A DNA stretch of 64,000 nt from Rummeliibacillus sp044763875 (GCF_044763875.1 NZ_JBIWGZ010000006.1:186001-250000), one strand, 5' to 3'; shown: positions 50,654 to 59,708, numbered from the stretch's first letter. Notes: a model not told the origin generated them from the sequence alone. Numbers and translations are program-made.

Positions 50654-52396
50654 TTATTTCATTTCGCCAGATTGGAGTTTATACATTTGATTATATTTAC
50701 CGCCAAAAGCAAGAAGCTCTTCATGAGTACCTTGTTCAACTATTTCTCCACGATCGAGCACTAAAATACGGTCTGCGTTTTTAATAGTAGAAAGTCGGTG
50801 TGCAATGATAAATGTTGTACGGCCTTTTTTCAATACTTCCATTGCATGTTGAATAATCTCTTCCGTTTCCGTATCAATATTAGATGTCGCTTCATCCAAT
50901 ATTAATATTGCTGGATTGAATGCAAGAGCTCTCGCAAAGGAAATAAGTTGACGTTGACCTGATGATAGTGTACTCCCCTTTTCAATAACCGGTTCATCCA
51001 CTCCACCGGGTAAATTCTCTAATACACGTTCACCGCCAACTGCATTCAACGCTTTTTCAACCGTTTCACGCGAAATCTCCGGATCATCCAAGCTTACATT
51101 GGATGCAATAGTACCTGTAAATAGATAAGGATCTTGTAATACGATGCCCATGTGCTCACGAATTGTTTGACGAGAATAGTCTTGAATATTTATCCCATCA
51201 ATTGTTATTGAACCCTTTGTAACATCGTAAAAACGGAATAGTAGATTCATAATCGAACTTTTCCCAGATCCTGTATGTCCTACAAGTGCGATTGTTTCAC
51301 CTTGTTTTGCCTCAAAGTTAATATCTTTTAGCACATATTCCTCTTCTTTATAAGCAAACCAAACATGATTAAATGATACGTTTCCGTGATATCGGTTAAT
51401 CCTCGTATCATCCACAGCCTCTCCTGGCTGATCTAATAATTCAAAAATACGTTCAGAAGCAACATTCGCTCTTTCTAGTCGAGCTAACTGATTCACTATA
51501 TTAGTAACGGGATTGAACAAACGCGTAATATAATCAACAAATGCATATAACATACCAATTGAAATTACACGATTTCCAGTTAATTCAGCACCACCAAAGT
51601 ACCAAATAAACATGATAAATGTAAGAGAACGAATGACACCAACTAAGTTGTGTGAAGTAGCAGAATCTAACAAAACAAGTTTATTTTGATATTTATAATA
51701 TTCATCATTTAATTCATTAAACTCATCAGCCATCTGCTTTTCACGTCCAAAAGCTTGAATAATGGTCATACCATTAATAGACTCGTTAATCATACCGTTC
51801 ATATCAGAAAGCTTACCTCGTACGATATGATTATATTTTGCTGCATATTTGCGATAAAGAATAGCCCAAATGATAAGTAATGGAATCACGAGCAATGCAA
51901 TACAAGCCATTTTCCAATCTAGGAAGAATAATGTGATATAAATCCCGAATATTGTCATAAAACTTGCTGCGAATTGTGATACGACCGTCACAAACAGGTC
52001 ATGAATTGCTTCCGTATCATTTGTCACTCTTGATACAACTTTCCCCGCTGGTAATCGATCGAAATAGCGAATCGGTAATGTTTGTATATGCTGATATACA
52101 TCATTTCGCATTTTTTGAATAATACGATTTGCACCCATTTGTAATAGAATGTACTGACCATACCGGAAGATCGCTGTAATGATAGCTAAACCAAAGAATA
52201 CAGCAAGTAATATTGCCATTGGTTTAAAATCTAGACCTGCAGTTGTTGCTTTTGCTATATGATCATCAATAATTTTCTTAGCAACTAATGGACCTGCTAA
52301 GTCTGCTGCTACTGCAATCGCTAAGAGGAAAAGCCCTGTAGCTAATGTTTTTTTATAAAGTAGTGCATATTGCCAAAGTCTTTTTGATATACTCAT
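50654..52396 (-). CDS. bmrD: Heterodimeric multidrug ABC exporter, catalytic half BmrD (YheH)
   Basis: A 580-residue exporter half with six membrane helices (about residues 1-310) and a C-terminal ATPase. Walker A is GHTGSGKSSIMN, the signature LSSGQRQLISFARAL, and Walker B ILILDEATSNID with the catalytic Glu. It pairs with the upstream gene; in B. subtilis BmrCD exports drugs such as doxorubicin and Hoechst dye. It is shorter than B. subtilis BmrD (about 673 residues), lacking an extra insertion. The start shares one base with the bmrC stop (TAATG). Confidence 0.92.
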   Translation of the reverse strand: MSISKRLWQYALLYKKTLATGLFLLAIAVAADLAGPLVAKKIIDDHIAKATTAGLDFKPMAILLAVFFGLAIITAIFRYGQYILLQMGANRIIQKMRNDVYQHIQTLPIRYFDRLPAGKVVSRVTNDTEAIHDLFVTVVSQFAASFMTIFGIYITLFFLDWKMACIALLVIPLLIIWAILYRKYAAKYNHIVRGKLSDMNGMINESINGMTIIQAFGREKQMADEFNELNDEYYKYQNKLVLLDSATSHNLVGVIRSLTFIMFIWYFGGAELTGNRVISIGMLYAFVDYITRLFNPVTNIVNQLARLERANVASERIFELLDQPGEAVDDTRINRYHGNVSFNHVWFAYKEEEYVLKDINFEAKQGETIALVGHTGSGKSSIMNLLFRFYDVTKGSITIDGINIQDYSRQTIREHMGIVLQDPYLFTGTIASNVSLDDPEISRETVEKALNAVGGERVLENLPGGVDEPVIEKGSTLSSGQRQLISFARALAFNPAILILDEATSNIDTETEEIIQHAMEVLKKGRTTFIIAHRLSTIKNADRILVLDRGEIVEQGTHEELLAFGGKYNQMYKLQSGEMK

Positions 52397-54135
52397 TATT
52401 TCGCCCCCTCAATCTGTTGGCGATCATGTTGTTCTTTGTACCAACCATCTTGTGAGATGAGTTGCTCGTGTGTACCTTCTTCAACGATTTTGCCGTTTTC
52501 TAAAACAATAATCCAATCTGCATGCATAATGGCTGATAATCGATGCGTTACGATTATCGTTGTTTTATTTGTGCGGATTTGTTGAATATTCTTGATAATG
52601 TTACTTTCTGTCTTTGCGTCAACTGCTGACAACGAATCATCCAATATTAAAATCTCCGGATCACGTATCAATGCACGTGCAATCGATATCCGTTGTTTTT
52701 GACCACCAGATAATGATATCCCTTTTTCACCTACTAATGTATTTAACCCTAAAGGTAGCATTTCTAAATCTTTTTCAAAGCATGAAACTCGAATAGCTTC
52801 TTGTAACTCTTCTTCAGTAGCATTTGATTTACCAAATAGAATATTTTCTCTAATGGTACGAGAAAATAGCACATGATCTTGAGGTACATAGCCAATCCAA
52901 TTGCGTACTTGTTCTTTTGTTTGCTCCTCTATCAATTCCCCAGACAATTTTAAATTACCTTCGCCAGTAGGATATTCTCGTAATAATTGCTTCACGATTG
53001 TCGTTTTACCACTGCCAGTCTTACCTACAATCCCTAATGTTTGACCTTTTTTTAGAGATACTTCTAAATGAGATAAATTAATAGAATGTGATTGTGGATA
53101 TTGGAACGTCACATCATGAAATACGATTGAGTTCGGTTTTTCAATAACCATAGGCGCCTGTGGATTTTCTACATCTTCTTTTTCATTCAACGTTTCTTGA
53201 ACGCGATCAAGAGATGCATTACCTCGTTGCATAACATTAATTAATTCACCAATTGCGAACATCGGCCATACGACCATACCAAGATATACGTTAAAGGTTA
53301 CTAAGTTCCCTAAAGTCATATCTCCAATTGAAACTAAATATGCTCCATAGCCAAGACCAATCATATAGCTTAACCCTGTTAATACCCTCGTAATTGGCGT
53401 AAATAAAGCATCGATTTTTTCAACGCTCATGTTTTTTTGATATACGTCTTCCGTCATATTCGCAAATTGTTGTTCTGTTTCTCGCTCATGTACATAGGCA
53501 CGCACAACACGAACACCTTCGACAGCTTCTAGTACACGATCATTCATCTGACCAAAAGCATCTTGTGCAGTCATATAACGTTCATGAATCTTCTTACCTA
53601 ATACTTGCATCGTAATTGCTAATATTGGTAATGGAATAATAGCCGCAAGTGTTAACTTCCAAGAGACTGAAAAGCCCATCATCAACACAATCGTTGCCAA
53701 ATATAAAGTAGAATCTAAAAGCGTCATTATACCAAATCCAGCAGTTTCAGAAACGGCACGCAAATCGTTGGTAGCACGAGCCATTAAATCCCCTGTTCGA
53801 TTTCGTTCATAAAATGGTGGTGACATTTTTAGAAACTGATTAATTAAATTTTTTCGTAATTTGCGCTCAATAACATTTGAGCCCCCAAATAATTGGTATT
53901 GCCAAATAAAATTTACTATATACGCTACAACTAATACCGCTGCTAATGCTCCAACAAATTGTAACAATAGCGTACTGGTCAACGTCTCGCGATAAATAGC
54001 ATCAATAGATTCGCCAATCAACCATGGTGGTATTACTTCCAGAATATTCGCTATGATTAATAACACTACTGCAATTGTATATCGCTTCCAGTTTTCTTTA
54101 AAAAACCATTGAAGTTTTATTAGTACATCGAACAT
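52396..54135 (-). CDS. bmrC: Heterodimeric multidrug ABC exporter, degenerate half BmrC (YheI)
   Basis: A 579-residue exporter half with six membrane helices and an ATPase. Walker A is GKTGSGKTTIVK and the signature LSGGQKQRISIARAL, but Walker B reads ILILDDSLSAVD, with Asp in place of the catalytic Glu. This is the known non-catalytic site of BmrC-type subunits and fixes which half is which. It lies behind a leader peptide and attenuator (54275-54505), the arrangement described for B. subtilis bmrB-bmrC-bmrD. GGAAGGAAAG precedes the ATG. Confidence 0.93.
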   Translation of the reverse strand: MFDVLIKLQWFFKENWKRYTIAVVLLIIANILEVIPPWLIGESIDAIYRETLTSTLLLQFVGALAAVLVVAYIVNFIWQYQLFGGSNVIERKLRKNLINQFLKMSPPFYERNRTGDLMARATNDLRAVSETAGFGIMTLLDSTLYLATIVLMMGFSVSWKLTLAAIIPLPILAITMQVLGKKIHERYMTAQDAFGQMNDRVLEAVEGVRVVRAYVHERETEQQFANMTEDVYQKNMSVEKIDALFTPITRVLTGLSYMIGLGYGAYLVSIGDMTLGNLVTFNVYLGMVVWPMFAIGELINVMQRGNASLDRVQETLNEKEDVENPQAPMVIEKPNSIVFHDVTFQYPQSHSINLSHLEVSLKKGQTLGIVGKTGSGKTTIVKQLLREYPTGEGNLKLSGELIEEQTKEQVRNWIGYVPQDHVLFSRTIRENILFGKSNATEEELQEAIRVSCFEKDLEMLPLGLNTLVGEKGISLSGGQKQRISIARALIRDPEILILDDSLSAVDAKTESNIIKNIQQIRTNKTTIIVTHRLSAIMHADWIIVLENGKIVEEGTHEQLISQDGWYKEQHDRQQIEGAK

Positions 54136-54274
54136 AAATCTTTCCTTCCCTTCTCTTTGTAAGTCTAGCTAGCCATCATCAATCGAATCCTTGTTTAAAT
54201 GTCTTGTCATTTTCTGAATATACATAACGCTCTCTCCCTTTTTGTTTTTACACTAGCCATTTGTGATTAAAGGC

Positions 54275-54310
54275 AACAAAAAAGCGCATACCCTTAAAAG
54301 AGCATGCGCT
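54275..54310 (-). terminator. Attenuator hairpin before bmrC
   Basis: Stem AGCGCATAC (54283-54291) with GCATGCGCT (54302-54310), one mismatch, followed on the minus strand by TTTTTTGTTG. A second hairpin, GTACGGG/CCCGTAC at 54322-54341, lies just before it in the transcript. Confidence 0.85.
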
Positions 54311-54352
54311 AATTTAAAAGAGTACGGGAGCACACCCGTACCATCCATTAAT

Positions 54353-54433
54353 TCAAATGATAAAGAAAACGGAATTGGGTGTGGATTCATTATGAAATTC
54401 TCTATTCATTAAACTAAGTTGTAACATTTTCAT
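54353..54433 (-). CDS. Leader peptide upstream of bmrCD (BmrB-like)
   Basis: A 26-codon ORF that begins MKMLQLSLMNREF and ends SVFFII. GGAGGT (54446-54441) stands 7 nt before the ATG, an ideal ribosome site. The ORF is followed by two hairpins, the second an intrinsic terminator, and then bmrC. Its coding sequence contains CACACCC, complementary to GGGTGTG in the first hairpin. B. subtilis bmrB is a leader peptide controlling bmrCD by ribosome-mediated attenuation; this appears to be the counterpart, with a different peptide sequence. Confidence 0.75.
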   Translation of the reverse strand: MKMLQLSLMNREFHNESTPNSVFFII

Positions 54434-54475
54434 AATCCATACCTCCATTTCCTATTTGTTATTTAGTGTTCCTCA

Positions 54476-54505
54476 ATATTAGCATTCCGAATTTCCAATT
54501 GTCAA
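54476..54505 (-). promoter_or_regulatory. Promoter of the bmr leader-bmrCD transcript
   Basis: Minus strand TTGACA (54505-54500), 18-nt spacer, TAATAT (54481-54476), with TG one base before the -10. The transcript would start near 54470, about 35 nt before the leader ATG. Confidence 0.75.
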
Positions 54506-54736
54506 TACTTTTTGAATATTTTGTACAATAATACTAAAATTACTCATTTACTCATAATATTCCCTTAAAGTACTTATAATTAGGTAGAAAATGTGAGAAA
54601 TACTGACAAAAACATCTAGATAATTTGTTTTTTTTCGATAAATATCTTATGATTATCATACTTAAATATTTTTATTATCACAGGAGGTGTACACTTTGTT
54701 CTCCCCCTCATTTGGGTCTTGGAACAAAGGAAGTCT

Positions 54737-56089
54737 TTGGACATAGCCATACGGTTGACAGCATTTGCTGTCTTGATCGCATGTTCAGCAGTTTTCGTAG
54801 CAACAGAGTTTGCTATCGTAAAGGTTAGAACAACTCGAATTGATCAGCTTATCGCTGAAGGTAACAAAAAAGCATTAAAAGCAAAAAAGGTAGTCACAAA
54901 TTTAGATGAATATTTATCTGCCTGCCAACTAGGGATTACCATTACATCTTTAGGTTTAGGGTGGTTAGGGGAAGGCACAGTTGCAATACTACTAGAGCCA
55001 TTATTTGACCTACTAAACTTAAATGATAGTATTACTACAATCCTATCATTTATCCTATCATTCTCTATTGTGACATTTGTACACGTAGTTATGGGTGAGT
55101 TAGCACCAAAAACATTAGCGATTCAAAAGGCAGAAAGTGTAGCACTTAATATATCTGGCTTTTTAATCATATTCCATAATGTAATGTACTTATTCATCAA
55201 AATCCTAAATTCATCAGCCAATGGCTTAGCTGCCTTATTTGGCTTAAAAGGAATGAAAGATTCTGAAGTCGCAATGAGTGAAGAAGAATTACGACTCATC
55301 TTATCTGATAGTTTAAAAGGCGGCGAGATTAATCAGTCTGAATATAAATATGTTAATAGCATTTTTGAATTCGACGATCGTATTGCCAAAGAAATCATGG
55401 TACCTCGTACTGAAATCATTGGTATTGAAAAAGAATTAACATTAAAAGAAGTATTTGAAGTAATGGGTGTAGAACAATATACTCGTTACCCAATTATTGA
55501 TGGTGATAAAGACCATATTATTGGTCTGGTCAATATGAAGAATCTTCTAACTGCTTATATTAAAGATCCAGAAAACGGTTCAAAACCGGTTACTGAATAT
55601 ATGCAACCTATTATTCGTGTATTTGAAACAATGCCAATAAGTGATTTACTTCTAAAAATACAACGTGAACGTATCCATATGGCAATTTTAATGGATGAAT
55701 ACGGTGGTACTTCTGGTCTTGTTACGATTGAAGATATTATCGAGGAAATTGTCGGTGATATCCGAGATGAATTCGACCAAGATGAAATCCCTGAAATCCG
55801 TAAAATTGAAGAAGACCACTTTATTTTAGATGCCAAAATGTTAATCGAAAATGTTAATGACTTCTTAGGTATTAATATCGAAGAAGATGACATCGATACA
55901 ATTGGTGGCTGGTTCATGACAAAAGATTTCGATGCTGTAAAAGGCGAAAAAATCACTGACCAAGGTTATGAATTCATCATCAAAGAATTAGATGGTCACC
56001 ATATTCTTTATCTAGAAGTCATTAAGCTTCCAGAGGAATCAGCAGAAAACGTTCAAGATAACGACCCTACTGATTCAAATGAATTTTAA
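54737..56089 (+). CDS. CNNM/CorC-HlyC family membrane protein
   Basis: A 450-residue protein with an N-terminal DUF21 (CNNM) membrane domain of about 190 residues (IAIRLTAFAVLIACSAVFVA, GITITSLGLGWLGEGTVA, VMGELAPKTLAIQ). A CBS pair follows (about 205-330, including IMVPRTEIIGIEKELTLKEVF and DEYGGTSGLVTIEDIIEEIVG), and a C-terminal CorC_HlyC domain (from IDTIGGWFMTK). Such proteins are linked to magnesium or cobalt efflux. The start is uncertain: I prefer the TTG at 54737, after AAAGGAAG; the next frame upstream opens at TTG 54719. A stronger ribosome site at 54683 serves a short overlapping ORF (see findings). Confidence 0.9.
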   Translation: MDIAIRLTAFAVLIACSAVFVATEFAIVKVRTTRIDQLIAEGNKKALKAKKVVTNLDEYLSACQLGITITSLGLGWLGEGTVAILLEPLFDLLNLNDSITTILSFILSFSIVTFVHVVMGELAPKTLAIQKAESVALNISGFLIIFHNVMYLFIKILNSSANGLAALFGLKGMKDSEVAMSEEELRLILSDSLKGGEINQSEYKYVNSIFEFDDRIAKEIMVPRTEIIGIEKELTLKEVFEVMGVEQYTRYPIIDGDKDHIIGLVNMKNLLTAYIKDPENGSKPVTEYMQPIIRVFETMPISDLLLKIQRERIHMAILMDEYGGTSGLVTIEDIIEEIVGDIRDEFDQDEIPEIRKIEEDHFILDAKMLIENVNDFLGINIEEDDIDTIGGWFMTKDFDAVKGEKITDQGYEFIIKELDGHHILYLEVIKLPEESAENVQDNDPTDSNEF

Positions 56090-56111
56090 ATTTCACCTTA
56101 ACTAAACAACG

Positions 56112-56148
56112 AACGACGCACACTTAAATTAAAGTGTGCGTCGTTTTC
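56112..56148 (+). terminator. Terminator after the CNNM/CorC gene
   Basis: Perfect 14-bp stem AACGACGCACACTT/AAGTGTGCGTCGTT with a 6-nt loop, followed by TTTTC. Confidence 0.85.
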
Positions 56149-56181
56149 GCTTGTCTGAAACTTTTGCAAGGGGGAAACATT

Positions 56182-57078
56182 GTGGACTTATATAAAAATT
56201 TAAGAGAAGGGGAAAAAGGTGCCTGGCTCAGTATTTTCACCTATCTTATTCTCAGTTCTGTCAAATTAGCCATTGGTTTTATCGGACATTCTACTGCTCT
56301 GAAAGCAGATGGATTAAATAATACAACAGATATTATCGCATCTGTAGCTGTTCTAATCGGATTAAGAATTTCTCAAAAGCCACCAGATAAAGACCATCAC
56401 TACGGTCATTTACGTGCTGAAACGATATCTTCACTTATTGCTTCCTTTATCATGGCTGTTGTAGGTTTTCAAGTACTCTTTAATGCTGGAAAAAGCTTTA
56501 TCGATCATAACCACCCCACTCCTTCATTATTGACAGCATTTGTTGCACTGGGTAGTGGCGTTGTGATGTATTTGGTGTACCTTTTCAATATTAGATTAGC
56601 AAAACGTATTGAAAGTTCTGCCGTAAAGGCAGCGGCTTATGATAATCGTTCAGATGCTTGGGTAAGTTTTGGTACTTCAATTGGTATTTTCGGTGCCATT
56701 TTTGGTTTTCCTATTATCGATTCCATTACTGCTTTTGCCGTAGGATGTCTAATCATAAAAACAGCTTATGATATTTTCTTTGATGCTGTACATACGTTAA
56801 CAGATGGATTTGATGAAGAAGAGTTGGAAACCCTATCTGTGCTTGTTAAAAACGTAGATGGTGTCATTCAGCTAGTTGATTTTAAAGGACGGAATCACGG
56901 TAATTTGATTTTCGCTGATCTCACTGTCACCGTAGATCCAGCACTTAATGTGTGGCAAAGTCATCATATTACGGAAGAAATCGAAAAAACAATTCGTCGT
57001 GCTAAACCTTTTGCTGTTGTACTTGTCCATATAGAACCAGAAGGTTTAACACGCGAACATGAGCACAATCTTTTTTAG
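56182..57078 (+). CDS. Cation diffusion facilitator (CDF) exporter
   Basis: A 298-residue CDF protein with six helices. The membrane metal site is suggested by HSTALKADGLNNTTDIIAS in helix 2 and AYDNRSDAWVSFG in helix 5; DKDHHYGHLRAETISSL is the classic loop motif. The C-terminal ~90 residues are the cytoplasmic ferredoxin-like domain (VDFKGRNHGNLIFADLTV). Zn, Mn or Fe could be the substrate; the helix 2 Asn-Asn in place of His-Asp makes Mn-type specificity possible. The GTG start at 56182 follows AAGGGGG; the longer frame overlaps the previous terminator. Confidence 0.93.
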   Translation: MDLYKNLREGEKGAWLSIFTYLILSSVKLAIGFIGHSTALKADGLNNTTDIIASVAVLIGLRISQKPPDKDHHYGHLRAETISSLIASFIMAVVGFQVLFNAGKSFIDHNHPTPSLLTAFVALGSGVVMYLVYLFNIRLAKRIESSAVKAAAYDNRSDAWVSFGTSIGIFGAIFGFPIIDSITAFAVGCLIIKTAYDIFFDAVHTLTDGFDEEELETLSVLVKNVDGVIQLVDFKGRNHGNLIFADLTVTVDPALNVWQSHHITEEIEKTIRRAKPFAVVLVHIEPEGLTREHEHNLF

Positions 57079-57121
57079 AACCAATTAATAATACATTGCA
57101 GTAAAATTATTTAGGTGAAAT

Positions 57122-57158
57122 AAAAGTCGATTTCTTGAATATCAGGAAATCGACTTTT
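57122..57158. terminator. Bidirectional terminator
   Basis: Perfect 13-bp stem AAAAGTCGATTTC/GAAATCGACTTTT, 11-nt loop, between the CDF gene and the convergent DUF2332 gene. Confidence 0.85.
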
Positions 57159-57188
57159 CATTTATTTATATCGCTCTCTTATTACATT

Positions 57189-58205
57189 TTATACCCATGT
57201 AAACCATCTTGCATGCCCATCTGTTTTCCCCAGTACACGTTCTGAATGGATTTTATTAGCTACGATGTAATCTTGATGAAGATTAGTATCGTACATGTTG
57301 TTGTAGCAATGATATAGAGGACGTTTTGTACTAATTCCCTTCAATTTTTCGATAAGTTCAACTTTAGCTGCTGGTGGAATTTGATTGGCAACATGAGTAT
57401 GGAATACCACAATTAGTTGATTTTGTGGTATTTGTTCACAAATTGATTGAATTTGTTCCACAGCATCACCACGAATAAAATGGATATCTAAATTTTTGAT
57501 TATTGTAGCAGCCTTATTAAATAGATTTCTTCTTTCATGATGTTCTGGCCAAATAAGTGCTTGTAACCATTTCAAATCATTTGTATTTTTCAAATCAATA
57601 GGATTTAAATCCATGCCGATACGTGTTTGAACTACAGGATTTCTCGTAATAGATGCTGGTAACGCTTTTCCTCGATTTTGAGAATTGATTGTTAACAAGC
57701 TTTGTTGATTACCTGCTTGTATTTCATTGTTATAAAGATAGTGATATTGCTCCACACCTAGCTGTAAGCCTGCACTTGTACCAATTTCTATAAGTGCTAA
57801 GGGCATTTGATGTTTTTCGTATATATCTGCAAACATTGGGTATAAATAAGCACAACGTCTTACTTCATTTGTTTGCACAAGTTTTGTTCGAAATAACTGT
57901 TTAAGCTCCTCCTGATTGGCTAGAACAAAATTTTTAAAGTAAGGAAAGACTCCATTTATTGAAAATAGGTTTTCTGTAAAGGAAGCATAGAAATTTTTCA
58001 AATAATCTTGTGAATCTATTAATAAATATTGAGTTGCTGCAAAAAATAGATTGGGTACTGGCTGTCCTTCAGGTATAAAACTAGCTAGCTGAATTAGATC
58101 AACATCCTCTGCAATTTGATAAGAAAGTGATTCATATAATTCACTTGAGTTTTCACATTCATTTTTTGCGAAACGACGGAAAGTTTCACTTAGATTTCGA
58201 ACCAT
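57189..58205 (-). CDS. DUF2332 domain protein
   Basis: A 338-residue soluble protein. MPLALIEIGTSAGLQLGVEQY near the middle, then RIGMDLNPIDL, WLQALIWPEHHERRNLF and LIVVFHTHVANQIPP are the recognised landmarks of DUF2332. The EIGTSAGL segment and following Asp resemble a SAM-binding methyltransferase fold, but no activity is established. The ATG at 58205 follows GGAAGGGTGA; the longer frame starts upstream of that site. Confidence 0.86.
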   Translation of the reverse strand: MVRNLSETFRRFAKNECENSSELYESLSYQIAEDVDLIQLASFIPEGQPVPNLFFAATQYLLIDSQDYLKNFYASFTENLFSINGVFPYFKNFVLANQEELKQLFRTKLVQTNEVRRCAYLYPMFADIYEKHQMPLALIEIGTSAGLQLGVEQYHYLYNNEIQAGNQQSLLTINSQNRGKALPASITRNPVVQTRIGMDLNPIDLKNTNDLKWLQALIWPEHHERRNLFNKAATIIKNLDIHFIRGDAVEQIQSICEQIPQNQLIVVFHTHVANQIPPAAKVELIEKLKGISTKRPLYHCYNNMYDTNLHQDYIVANKIHSERVLGKTDGHARWFTWV

Positions 58206-58380
58206 ACATTTCACCCTTCCATTATTTATCAGATGCACATCTTATATAACACTATAAATTAATTGTATAATTTAGTAAATTAAATAAATTTAAATGATTT
58301 AATTAAGATTTTTAATCAAATAGGTCGAAAGATGAGTTATTATTTACATTGTTATTTCGGAAAAATTAGATTTAAAACCA

Positions 58381-58409
58381 TTGACAATTATGTTAAGTGT
58401 TGGTATTCT
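58381..58409 (+). promoter_or_regulatory. Promoter of the rsgA-like leader transcript
   Basis: TTGACA (58381-58386), 17-nt spacer, TATTCT (58404-58409). Transcription would start near 58416, about 30 nt before the leader ORF. Confidence 0.75.
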
Positions 58410-58446
58410 GTTATCAACTTATTGAAAAAGAAAGAGGTGAGGTATT

Positions 58447-58521
58447 ATGACAATTTTATCAAGCATTGAAATTATGCAAATTGGTTTGTTACAGTACGCT
58501 CACTTTTCGTATACTATCTAA
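58447..58521 (+). CDS. Leader peptide upstream of the RsgA-like GTPase
   Basis: A 24-codon ORF (begins MTILSSIEIMQIGLL, ends FSYTI) with AGAGGTGA 6 nt before its ATG. Its 3' half, TTACAGTACGCTCAC (58489-58503), is complementary, with a bulge, to GTGCGTATAACCTGTAG (58539-58555). That target includes the 5' arm of the terminator at 58547-58584. This is the layout of a translated attenuator. Confidence 0.7.
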   Translation: MTILSSIEIMQIGLLQYAHFSYTI

Positions 58522-58546
58522 GTATGCTTTCTTTTATTGTGCGTAT

Positions 58547-58584
58547 AACCTGTAGCTGCCAATTTGCAGTTACAGGTTTTTTTA
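58547..58584 (+). terminator. Attenuator terminator before the RsgA-like gene
   Basis: Thirteen-base stem AACCTGTAGCTGC (58547-58559) with GCAGTTACAGGTT (58566-58578), one G-T pair, 6-nt loop, then a run of T. It lies between promoter and gene, so it must be read through for expression. Confidence 0.88.
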
Positions 58585-58628
58585 TTTAAAAGCGGAACAC
58601 CCGCTTACACACAATAGGAGGAAGAAAA

Positions 58629-59708
58629 ATGAATTTAACAAATTTCGGTTGGAATAATAATTGGCAAGACCAATATGATATGTATCAAATAGCAAGTCCA
58701 CATAAAAATGTAACGATCGGTCGTGTTTTATTAGAACATAAACATTCTTATCGGGTAATAACTGAATTTGGGGAATGGCTTGCTACGCCATCCGGTCATT
58801 TCCAATATAATGCTCAAATGCGTCGTGACTTTCCTGCGGTAGGTGATTGGGTCGTTTTAGAACAGCTACCAGGAGAAGAAAAAGGTATTATCCATTCAAT
58901 CCTTCCGCGCACTTCGCTGTTCTCGCGTAAAGTAGCTGGATTTACCGTTGAAGAACAGATCATTGCCGTTAATGTAGATCATGTTTTTTTAACTATGAGC
59001 TTGAACAAAGATTTTAACTTACGACGATTAGAAAGGTATTTAATAGCCGCATACGACTCGGGTGCAAACCCCATCATTATCTTAACAAAGAAGGATTTAT
59101 GTAATGATGTATCAAGTTATTTAAGTCAAGTTGAAACAATTTGCTTTGGCGTTCCTGTTTATACTGTTAGTAGCTTTACAGGTGAAGGAATTGACGAATT
59201 ACATCAATTGCTAGCTGATGGCAAAACAGCTGCTTTACTAGGTTCTTCAGGTGTTGGCAAATCTTCATTGACCAATGCACTTTGTGGGCAGGATGTGATG
59301 ACTGTCCAAATGATTCGGGAGGATGATGACAAAGGGCGCCACACGACTACACATCGTGAACTCTTCCAATTACCACATGGAGGTTTACTCATAGATACAC
59401 CCGGAATGCGGGAATTCCAATTATGGAATAATACAGATAGCCTCGACAGTGGTTTTAGCGATATCGAATCGTTCGCAACACATTGTCGCTTTCGAGATTG
59501 TGAACATAAAAAAGAGCCTGGATGTGCTGTACTTGCAGCCATTGAAGAAGGTACACTCGAGCAAGAAAGATACGACAACTATTTTAAGTTAAAACGTGAA
59601 CTCGCTTATATCGAAAGAAAAACAAATGCGCAGGCTCAAGCAGCTGAGAGAAATAAATGGAAACAAGTTACGAAGCAAATCAGAAATAAGAGTGGCAAAA
59701 AAAGATAG
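58629..59708 (+). CDS. rsgA: RsgA/YjeQ-like ribosome-associated GTPase
   Basis: A 359-residue circularly permuted GTPase. The N-terminal OB domain ends near residue 100 (GVGDWVVL-type: AVGDWVVLEQLPGEEKG). The G motifs follow in permuted order: G4 LTKKDLC (near 154), G1 GSSGVGKSSLTNAL (near 203), G2/G3 GRHTTTHRE and DTPGMREF. A zinc knuckle CRFRDCEHKKEPGC lies near 285-299. RsgA helps mature the 30S subunit. In Bacillales the housekeeping copy is usually next to prkC, so this is probably a second copy. It has its own leader attenuator. AGGAGGAAG precedes the ATG. Confidence 0.93.
   Translation: MNLTNFGWNNNWQDQYDMYQIASPHKNVTIGRVLLEHKHSYRVITEFGEWLATPSGHFQYNAQMRRDFPAVGDWVVLEQLPGEEKGIIHSILPRTSLFSRKVAGFTVEEQIIAVNVDHVFLTMSLNKDFNLRRLERYLIAAYDSGANPIIILTKKDLCNDVSSYLSQVETICFGVPVYTVSSFTGEGIDELHQLLADGKTAALLGSSGVGKSSLTNALCGQDVMTVQMIREDDDKGRHTTTHRELFQLPHGGLLIDTPGMREFQLWNNTDSLDSGFSDIESFATHCRFRDCEHKKEPGCAVLAAIEEGTLEQERYDNYFKLKRELAYIERKTNAQAQAAERNKWKQVTKQIRNKSGKKR

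Noticed and set aside
55555..55956. 133-codon minus-strand ORF
   Set aside because: Ser/Ile-rich composition typical of the antisense of a CBS-domain gene; no ribosome site.
59204..59578. 124-codon minus-strand ORF with several Cys
   Set aside because: Antisense shadow of the GTPase core, including its zinc knuckle; no start signal.
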